From positions 1-21,338 of the forward strand of contig CAJPVJ010000694.1 of the NCBI GenBank assembly GCA_905397405.1: a stretch of 21,338 nucleotides of DNA, written 5' to 3'. The notes beneath the pieces were generated by a model. It made no database searches. It was not told the origin of the DNA and saw only the letters and a list, made by a program, of their open reading frames with translations. Made by a program: the position numbers and the translations under genes. The stretch is from Oppiella nova. Taxonomy: Eukaryota; Arthropoda; Arachnida; Sarcoptiformes; Oppiidae. Positions 1 through 9,666 of this stretch are shown in pieces (within the stretch, counting starts at the first letter, position 1; every line of letters begins with the position of its first letter).

Positions 1-1877
1 AGGTCACATTTTTGGAAAAAATAAAACAAAATCATTTCATTAATTAAAATTTTATGAATCTTTTGTGAATGAGTTTTGATTTTAAATGACTTCTTGAAAA
101 GGTTTTTTATTTGTATTTCAATAAAAAGAAAATCTAGTTTTTTTATAAATAGTTTCAAATGGAGATGATACGGTTTTTTGAACAAAAAATACCAATAAAT
201 TATAAAATAACTAAATCAATATTTAGATAATATTAATGTAATTTAAAATATTAAAATACAAATATTTTTAAAATGACATAATTCTTGGAGATAAATATTC
301 TTATATTGAAAGCAAATTAATAGAATTCGTGACTTGGGTTAAGACAAAAAAGTATTTTAAAGAAAATTAATATTTTTATAATATGCCGTATATAGAAATA
401 TAATAAATTGAAATTAAATAAAATTATTTTTAAAACTACTGTATATTACTGAATATTTAAACTTTAAAATATAATATTATTATAAAATCTACCACGGTAA
501 TTATTTAAGAAATTACTGAAAGTTCACTTATTAATACTTTTTGAACTAAGCTTACTAGTAAATTAATAAAGTATAGAGTACTTTTTGTGTTATATCTTTT
601 TATTATATTATACCAAATAGCTTTAATAAATCATTGAAAGCAAAATATTGTTTAAGCACTAAATGGAGCAAATTATTTGTAAATTATTTAAAAGACAAAG
701 TGGTTTTTGATTTATTTGATTATGAGTTTCCTAATAATATAAAATATAGCATATCTTAGGTTTATTGTTTATTAGTTAATGTCTAATAATTACTATCTTT
801 GGATGCACACACTATACAGTAAGAACTATTACCGTATATATATTTTATTACTTACACAATAACAATAAATTATATTGCATATCAGTAACCCTTTAGTTTA
901 TGCTTAATAGCAAACATAATTATTATTTGGTTATAAAAATAATTTCCGAAAAGTTTTTTTCAACATATTATGAATCACTAGAGAAAAACTTGTAATTAAT
1001 TTTTTGAAATATTATATGATAAGAAAAAATGCATAAAATTAAAAGAATATTTATTTTAATTATTTTCTATAATCTTATTTCCAAACATTTAATTACATAA
1101 TAATAATTCAAAAATCACAGCTTTTAATTTCTCATTAGAAAAATACGTTTTTTTCAAATAGTTCTTAAAAATCATATAAAATATAATAAAATATTAATTA
1201 TACAAATATTTTCTTTAGATATTACATGGAAATTGTTTTGTGTTTAGAAAATCAATTAAATTACTCAGCAAATTGGTTGTATATAAATACATATATAAAC
1301 TCAAGAGTAATCTAATTAATTTTTTACAATTTTGATTAATTGACTTAAATTGAAACACCGGACAATGGAAGACATTTCCCTCTAAAAGCCATCACCCCTT
1401 CGGACCATAAGGAGGTGCCGTTATTACCATTATAAAGCTAATGGTTATTCTTATAATAACATACATTCTGTTAATTAAATCTCTATTAATAATTATTTTT
1501 CTCATTTATAGCTGCCTTGTGTTGGGCTTTTGTTTGCATTTATTTCATTGCAAACCATTTAAATAAAACTTTCTCTTAAAACAAATGATGAGTTTTGTAT
1601 ATAATTTGATGAATTTGTTTAACGCAGGTTTTGCATTAATTGTTGGTATCTAATGAATTCAGTGTTTATAATGATATTCTGAGGAACTGTTTGGACTCAA
1701 TAGCAATCAATAACTAAAATAAATTTTATTTCTAATAATCAATTAAATTCTCTATTTGTGCACAAGTTTTGAAGGGAATGGCAGAGACTTATGACAATTA
1801 TTTGATAACAAGAATAAAATTTTCTTAACTATAGAGTGCTGTCCAACTTTATGAAAATCAATGTCATTATTAAAAAT

Positions 1878-1912
<35 letters not shown>

Positions 1913-2347
1913 AAGAGTATTGTTAGGCACTATACTATAGTAATACGTTATAAAGTGTATGGACTGCCATATAAGGGTCTGTCTATAAGTAATAGTTTTA
2001 TGATTGCCTTATATGATAGGGTAAAGAAGGCTAAACTTAATTAAGAAAATCTGAATAACACTCGTAATGTTGTCATCAACTTGTAAAGATTGGTTAAGAA
2101 ATGTGAATGTTTGGTGGGATGAGTCCCTCAAAACCGATTATAAACTATTCAACTATATGTTAAGTATTCAACACTTATATAATATAATATAAGCAAAAAT
2201 AAAGGTATAATCTATTATCTATTAGTTATTAATGCCTATAAAAGTACAGCACTTTATATAATATCATACATACGAATATAAATAAAGTGATTGTAAATGA
2301 ATTTTAAACTGATAAACTGTATTCACAAATATTTCCTAATATATGGC
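1..2347. other. AT-rich intergenic sequence
   Basis: No recognisable gene. Notable only for the GA tract at 1880-1910 and a GC-richer island at about 1357-1435, described in the findings. Confidence 0.6.
1880..1910. repeat. (GA)n microsatellite, 31 bp
   Basis: Pure GA run in the region beyond the 3' end of the ZP gene. Confidence 0.97.
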
Positions 2348-2353
2348 TTTATT
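2348..2353 (-). terminator. Nearest canonical poly(A) signal AATAAA
   Basis: This is the first canonical AATAAA I find on the minus strand after the stop codon, about 755 nt away. Variant TATAAA hexamers are nearer, at 3042-3047 and 3004-3009, so the true cleavage site is uncertain. Confidence 0.25.
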
Positions 2354-2861
2354 TAGTTTGTTAATTCAATAATAGGCAGTATTGTATAGCACTCGTACCC
2401 CTAATAACCTTAACCTTAATTCATATGTCACCGTATAAGAGGCTGTATCTTAAGGATTGTAACGACAAAATAACACTCAAAGTCGTATAAATAATTGTAA
2501 AATCGATAAATTATAAAAACAATAAATTTAAATCATTTAAATACTACTTATAATGAGGGTCATTCTGTCGTTCAATATTCAAAATGACAGTCTCTTTAAA
2601 AATATGAATAAAAATCACAGTTAAAGCCTATAGGAGTTGGTTTGGAGTAGATTATAAATATTTAAATTAAATTTTTAAGTTTTCATTTCAATTGTAGCTC
2701 TAATTACAAAAGCTTGTGAACACCGAAATGGCCGGAAAAGTCCCTTAAATAAGAAGCAATAGACTGAGAGATCCCTTTTGTAAGACTTGATTGGTTTTTT
2801 GGCAATCAATCAAATGTGAAATTGAATATAAAAATTAACTAATTTTAACAATTATGCGAAA

Positions 2862-2888
2862 CAACTAAATGTAAGACACATTTAGTTG
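2862..2888. repeat. Perfect 11-bp hairpin in the 3' flank
   Basis: CAACTAAATGT, loop AAGAC, ACATTTAGTTG. It lies about 220 nt past the stop codon and is probably within the 3' untranslated region. Confidence 0.85.
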
Positions 2889-2916
2889 ATTTGCATCTAT
2901 GAATGAATGTCCGTTC

Positions 2917-3037
2917 GTACAGAAGTTAAGATTGAATTGATTTATGAATTTAAATATTAGTGAAAGTGTTATAAATAATTAAAGGAGTCAAAGGAGGCAA
3001 TGGTTTATAATTTACAAATAAATCTCAACTTCTGTAC
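2917..3037. repeat. 11-bp inverted repeat pair flanking 99 nt
   Basis: GTACAGAAGTT at 2917-2927 and AACTTCTGTAC at 3027-3037 are exact reverse complements. In a transcript they would close a loop of 99 nt beginning 69 nt past the stop codon. Confidence 0.85.
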
Positions 3038-3106
3038 AAACTTTATATCAAAATTGCGATGAAAATGATTTACAAAAAATTTTAAAAAATAACTTATGAG
3101 ATGAGA

Positions 3107-3330
3107 CTAATCCCTACTGTAGGCGCGATTAGAGTAGGGGCCCGAATAGATAGAGCTGGCAGTAGTGGACGCGCCTTTCCTTCTCCTCCTTCGCTGCAGA
3201 ATACATGCGACCAGAAGAATGACGGCCAGCATTAGTAAGAGACTGGCGATCGCCACTCCGATTGCAAACTTTCGCATTGATATACAAAACTCTTCGTCTA
3301 TAATAGACTGCTTTGCTTCTGACTCTTCAC
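3107..3330 (-). CDS. ZP gene exon 8: transmembrane helix, cytoplasmic tail, stop
   Basis: This exon encodes residues 326-399 and the TAG stop. The acceptor is gattttgattttcag|GTG. A hydrophobic helix (about 347-370, FAIGVAIASLLLMLAVILL onward) is followed at once by QRRRRRK, a stop-transfer signal, so the tail is cytoplasmic. The tail has 29 residues and ends SSIYSGPYSNRAYSRD, rich in Ser and Tyr and containing a YSGPY element. Its tidy, non-AT-biased sequence suggests selection. This exon is markedly richer in GC than the flanking DNA. Confidence 0.95.
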
Positions 3331-6128
3331 CTGAAAATCAAAATCAGTTTTAATTACAATCATTAAAATATCTTTCAATGATTGTCGCAATTATTCAAAC
3401 CTTCGCTCTCTTCGTCTTCATTATCGTTGACGTAAAGCCCTGAATAGACTTCAATACTAAGATCCCTGACATCATCCCGACGCACATCTGCCAGCGCTCC
3501 GTCTTCTATCAGATCACTCGTGTCTCTCCTCTTCCGGAGTCTAAAATTACGTCCATTTTTATCACAATCGGGAGGCTATGAGTGAAATGAAAGCCATTTA
3601 TTTGACATAACAATTCACACAAACTGATTGTTTGCATTACTAACCACATCCTCACAACCACCGGCCTCTTTCAGACAGAGTCTGACATTGCACTGGTAGT
3701 ACACGGATGAAGTATATGGGAATTTGTGGGCATGAAATGCTACCACACCTCTGGTCAGGTTTTGAGTGTATTCAAACGATCCCATAATCTCTTCATCGAC
3801 CGGACAACTGAAATGTAGTTTCAAAATGAGATTCACACCAATTTATTACATCACAAATTCAATCATTTATAAATAAACTACATTTTTGAATATTAACAAC
3901 GCTATCAATTATTGGAGTTTAGTATATATTTAAGAGAGCCCTACCCATCATCATTAATAAGGGGCTGTTCGCCCCAATTGAGTCCATCCCGAACCAGACA
4001 ATTGGTTACTTTCATGCCATAGATATCTGAAATTTTGTATCAAGTATAAAACATTAATCAAATATTGCTGCATTCTGTGCTAAGTTATTCATAAAGCAAA
4101 TGTTTATGGTATATTCTTTAATACCTTGGTAGTCAATGGCAATAGCGAGGGTAAGTTTGTCGCCAATCTTGACATTCTCGGCCACAATCTCGTTGGTGGT
4201 GTCGGAAACAAAGATCTTCATTGAACACGAAGGCATGGGTGCCGTTGCCATAACGGGTGTTGTGCCGATCATACTGTTAGTTAACAAACAAAAAGACTCA
4301 TTAAAATTCATCAATTAATTTGAGGAAATGCTATGTTATGTTAGACTATTTTTAACAATTCATTGTCTCGTGAATAATTATAAATAATTGAGGCGACAAT
4401 TTAGTGACTTTTTTGTTAACACCTACACAGCACTCCGATTCGCTTTCTATGATATCTATGATAATAACTTTCAATTTGGGGAAAGCCTTGAAATATAATT
4501 ATATTTGCAATTACTTTGAATGAGACCTCAAATATATTGTGCTATTATTTAGAATCATTTCATTGTATATAATGCCCTGTCAATCAACGTCTATACAAGT
4601 TTTGCATCAAATCATATATTTCTTGAATCAAAAGTGGTATTAATGTAAAGTATTGAAAAGTATTAACTATTATACCCTAAGAAGTGACTCATTTCACAAA
4701 ACAGATATTAAGAGAGATATGCAAAAAACCCCATTGAGTTTAGACCGGAGACATACCCCACGGTTTTGGGATCTCTATAACCATTGATATAAAAGTCGAT
4801 TTTCCATTAAAACCAATCAAAAAACTTATTGAAATAAAAGTATTGAATGCATAAGCAGTCAAAATACTCCACCAAAATGACAGCTCCAGTATCTCTTTTG
4901 GTGTTAAAGTCAAGAACATGTATTGTAGTGAAATTGATTCCCAATTGAAATGCTTTGAGTATTGTTTTGCGAAAATCACATGAGATTTGCAGTTTTATCT
5001 CCAAATGACAACTCATTTTGGTTTTATAGAGACTTACTGGAGAGGAATGGGTTGTGTATCAGACTATCTACTGTATGATTGACAAGAATACATTACAAGT
5101 GCCACATAAGACATATTATATCATATGTCGCTTATGCTTATCTCAATGGCTGTGGGCTGTTGTTAACAAACATTTATTAAGATTTGTGAAGCGAGAGGTC
5201 GAGTAATTTGAATGCGAATCCGTTCCGCTCTTTAATTCTGAATGACTTTACATTACATTGAAATCACAATTCAAGGCAACTCTGCTTTAAATTTCCCTAT
5301 TGTTTGCCATATTCTCACAAATGATTTCAAATGCATTCTTATTTATAGACATCTCTTTTGCTTTAATTCAAAACTTTCAAAATTTATACTAATAATAAGT
5401 TTCAAAACGAGAAAAAACAGTATTTTAGTTCAAATATATTTATAAATCAATAAAAGGTACTGAGTGATATAATTAAAAATGAAACCTTGCTTACAATTTG
5501 TCACACAGTCATAGAAAAGGATATCAATTGTTAGAAAAATTTAGTGTCTATTTGTTTGCAATTCAATCATTTGATTCATTTATTCAATGATTCACTAAAA
5601 CATAGTTTTCTCTATCTTTGAAATTTTAAGATAAAATAATTACAAGACAATTGTGATCATTGATGCGTTACAATCACTAGTGATCTCTTGTACTGTTAAG
5701 GGTTTTTACTATACGATAGATATAGTCATACATTCAAATAGACAGACAGAACTGGATGTTTGAGATTCACATTTAAGCCCTCAAACCATTGGCCAAAATA
5801 TGAAAGATTGAGAAAAAAGTTCAAATGAAGAGAAAGAGAGAAAATGAGAACAAAAATTAGTTGAGAGAGAGAGAGAGAGAGAGAGAGCACAGGGAAGGGA
5901 ATGGATGGACGGCTCATACGATTTGTTGCACGCATTCACTCAAGACATTCACTCAAAACATTTTCTCTTCTCTAATGATTGGAATTACATCTGAAGTCGT
6001 TATGCAAGAGCTGAGAGTTAGTGTCGGCCTTGAATGGGGTTCGATAAACATCCTTGTGCTCCCCCACCACACCATCACTACCACCACAGCTCCACCACTT
6101 TGATATCCCCTCCATTTCACTGACTTTT

Positions 6129-6169
<41 letters not shown>

Positions 6170-6635
6170 ATTCCATTAAATAGAGTTCACTGCCATCACA
6201 GCCATCACAACGACTACCAAATCGATCAAAACTTATTTCAATGTTTTCTTATTTCATATTTAATCTCAAATCTCGATCATAGATCTGACAAATAATAAAC
6301 ACATTCACCTATAATTCAAACCAATTTATGCCTAAAGTATAATACTTTCAAGAAATCAAAATCTCAAAGAATAGGAAATTATTGAGACACTTATGCATCC
6401 AATAAATACACGTTTCATCACTGAAACAAAAACTACTTTTGTCTTCATTTTTGCTCAAAATATATTCAAATAGAAAACAACTTTTCCGATAATATTTCCC
6501 TAATATTAAGTAATTAATGGTTCCGTGAACTTATCGGCACTTCTTATATATATGTTTTCAGAAAAAAGTTTAACAAATTATATAAAAATGAGTGACAATT
6601 CCTGCGAAAACAATAATTACCGCCACTTTTGAGAG

Positions 6636-6674
<39 letters not shown>

Positions 6675-7041
6675 TAATAAAGGAAAATACAATCAAATTC
6701 CTGAATCACAGAGTGTTAGCCAATACTCCTGAGTCACGAATTCTATAAAAGCGATGAATTATTCATTTCTATATAGCATTGAGAAAACAATTGACCGGAC
6801 CCTGCACCTAATCTATAAACTACATTTCATGCCGTAATTTAACGACAATTTTCTAAACAGTTTGAATGTCCTCTAAAATTGAATTAATTTTCTTTTCAAT
6901 AGTAATACCTTTTTAGATCTATCATTCGCCATAACGCTATGAAGTTAAGCTTATTTTAAAGTTTCAAACAAATAAATAATTTAATTCTAAGAAAAAGTGA
7001 TCCATAAAATAGGTCTTAAATTATATGATTTAAGTCTGTGT

Positions 7042-7082
<41 letters not shown>

Positions 7083-9620
7083 ATTTGCTCTACTCTATGA
7101 TAGCGTTCTCGGAATTCCTCATCAAATAATGACTAATTTGAAGGTTCGGACGGTAGGGAAGTGGAGGGACGGGGTGTCACTTTCTTCTTCAATATATGAT
7201 CTTCTCCTTAAATATAGTTTTATTTCTTATTTTTTCGAAAACATTTGTTTGAATTTTTCATGAATACCGAGAGACTAGCATTAAATATAAAAAATGTCTG
7301 CTCTTTGATCTTTCTTATGATCTGTAGCTCTGAAGTGATGTTTGGTTTATATAAAAACACAACTAATTACTGTCGTCTATATTTCCAAGCTATTCGAAAT
7401 CTATTCTGTACCGGAGTGTTTATGTATTATTGAATACCGAGCATTTGCGAATAGTTAATTTTTCACTCTTGACAAAAGCCATTCATATCCGGATCTTAAC
7501 AAAAAAGGTGTGAATAATTCGTAAATAAATCAAAAAATTAATTTTTAAGCACTAAATTCATGTCCAATACCAAGATAAATAATAATCTCTATTTAATCGA
7601 ATTATATAATCATTATCTATTTATTTCATCCATTAATTAAAGTTTTTAGTAATAAGTTATAAGTTATAACTAAACGATAACAACAACTACTGTCCATCTA
7701 TTCACTTCATAACAACTATTATTATTAATTCATTTATCACTTCTATAGTATAGAAATATTTTCATTATTCATACGTTTTTAGTCTATTTTTCTAAAGAAA
7801 TACATTTTTCATAAATATTTTTCACCACAGAATAAGTTAGTTACTCATTTTTGTATCATATATTATTTTGCTGCCTTATTAACATAAAATAATAACATAG
7901 AAAGCAAAATAGCAGTATTCTATAATTTAGTCCAAAGTTTGATGCAATTAATGCAATAAAATATATTTTTGTGTTGATTAATGACAGCAGATATAAAGGT
8001 TCGATAAGCTTTAGATAAGACATGGCCTCACAAATACATAATAACTTATGGCTCGTAAACGCTTATCAATTAAAAAGTGAGAACTAAAAAGCCATTCATA
8101 TCCGGATCTTAACAAAAAAGGTGTGAATAATTCGTAAATAAATCAAAAAATTAATTTTTAAGCACAAAATTCATGTCCAATACCAAGATAAATAATAATC
8201 TCTATTTAATCGAATTATATAATCATTATCTATTTATTTCATCCATTAATTAAAGTTTTTAGTATTACTTATAAGTTATAACTAAACGATAACAACAACT
8301 ACTGTCCATCTATTCACTTCATAACAAACTATTATTATTAATTCATTTATCACTTCTATAGTATAGAAATATTTTCATTATTCATACGTTTTTAGTCTAT
8401 TTCTCTAAAGAAATACATTTTTCATAAATATTTTTCACCACAAAATAAGTTAGTTACTCATTTTTGTATCATATATTATTTTGCTGCCTTATTAACATAA
8501 AATAATAACATAGAAAGCAAAATAGCAGTATTCTATAATTTAGTCCAAAGTTTGATGCAATTAATGCAATAATTTTTGATATAAATATTTAGTGTTTCAC
8601 TTAAACTTGAAATTCTTGGCGATTATAGACTTTCACTGAATAAACTCAATATAATAGCAAATCCCGGAGTCATTGCTCTAATGGTCTATTGAGACTATGC
8701 TTTGGGTAGAGATCATATACAAAGGCATTATTCAGTATTAAGATTTTTATGACTATCTCACAAAACAAAAATTATAAGTAGATTTGTGTATAAAATTATT
8801 TTTGTTATGCATTCCGAGTTTTATAAATACAGAAAAACTTATGAAATATTGGTTGTTATTTAATGATAATTATATTCAAAGATATAATGTATTATGATAT
8901 AAGAACCACAATCAGTAATTGATTATTGAAATGAAAAGTAAATTTAAATGAGTATATTTATGAGAATGTATACTGTATATAATGTATTATAAAAATGTAC
9001 AGTATATCTGTTAAAGTCATATCTCTGAGAAACTTTGTTGAGAAAGTTTGCACAAACTTCTCATAATATTATACGGTATATACAGTACAGTAGTTATAGT
9101 TAACTTGTTTTTAATGCATTACTTATGCAACGAATGCAATAATATTTATGGAAACATTCGGTTAAATAAGTAAGTTTGCACAAACTTCTCATAATATTAT
9201 ACGGTATATACAGTACAGTAGTTATAGTTAACTTGTTTTTAATGCATTACTTATGCAACGAATGCAATCATATTTATGGAAACATTCGGTTAAATAAGTA
9301 AATCTCTAAACATTACATTAAAAGCACTAAACAGTTGAGTGTACACTATATGTGCGAAAATTATTTGCAATTCGCAAACATTATTGTGTAATATATACGA
9401 CACCTGAGAATTTACAATAAAATAATGTTAAGCCGTTTTAAGGTCTTTCACTTTTGACAGGGGAGGCCGAGTTCTGGTAGACTGTATAGACTGGTCAAGT
9501 CTACCTGTGCTCAGTCATTAGACTTATTCTAATATCTTTGCAACTCAAACAAGTGGTGGAGTTATATAATAGGTTTGTGAGAAATCGCATGTTTTCTGAA
9601 TATTATATAAACATATGGAG

Positions 9621-9666
<46 letters not shown>

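Noticed and set aside
3165-3353. Plus-strand ORF of 62 codons
   Set aside because: It is the antisense shadow of ZP exon 8, whose minus-strand reading gives the transmembrane helix and tail.
3401-3544. Alternative, shorter exon 7 starting after TTTTAG
   Set aside because: The frame imposed by exon 6 reaches a stop within eight codons. The acceptor at 3577-3576 has a better pyrimidine tract and supplies the expected last ZP-C cysteine.
4136-4318. Plus-strand ORF of 60 codons
   Set aside because: It is the antisense shadow of ZP exon 4.
5861-6171. ORFs on both strands with RERERE repeats
   Set aside because: They are produced by GA/TC microsatellites read as Arg-Glu and carry no domain.
6997-7263. 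Plus-strand ORF with RERERE repeats
   Set aside because: It is opened by the GA tract at 7048-7081; the rest is unremarkable.
7474-8572. Duplicated segment as a DNA transposon or LTR pair
   Set aside because: No terminal inverted repeats, no TG...CA ends, no target duplication and only 127 bp between copies, too little for an internal region.
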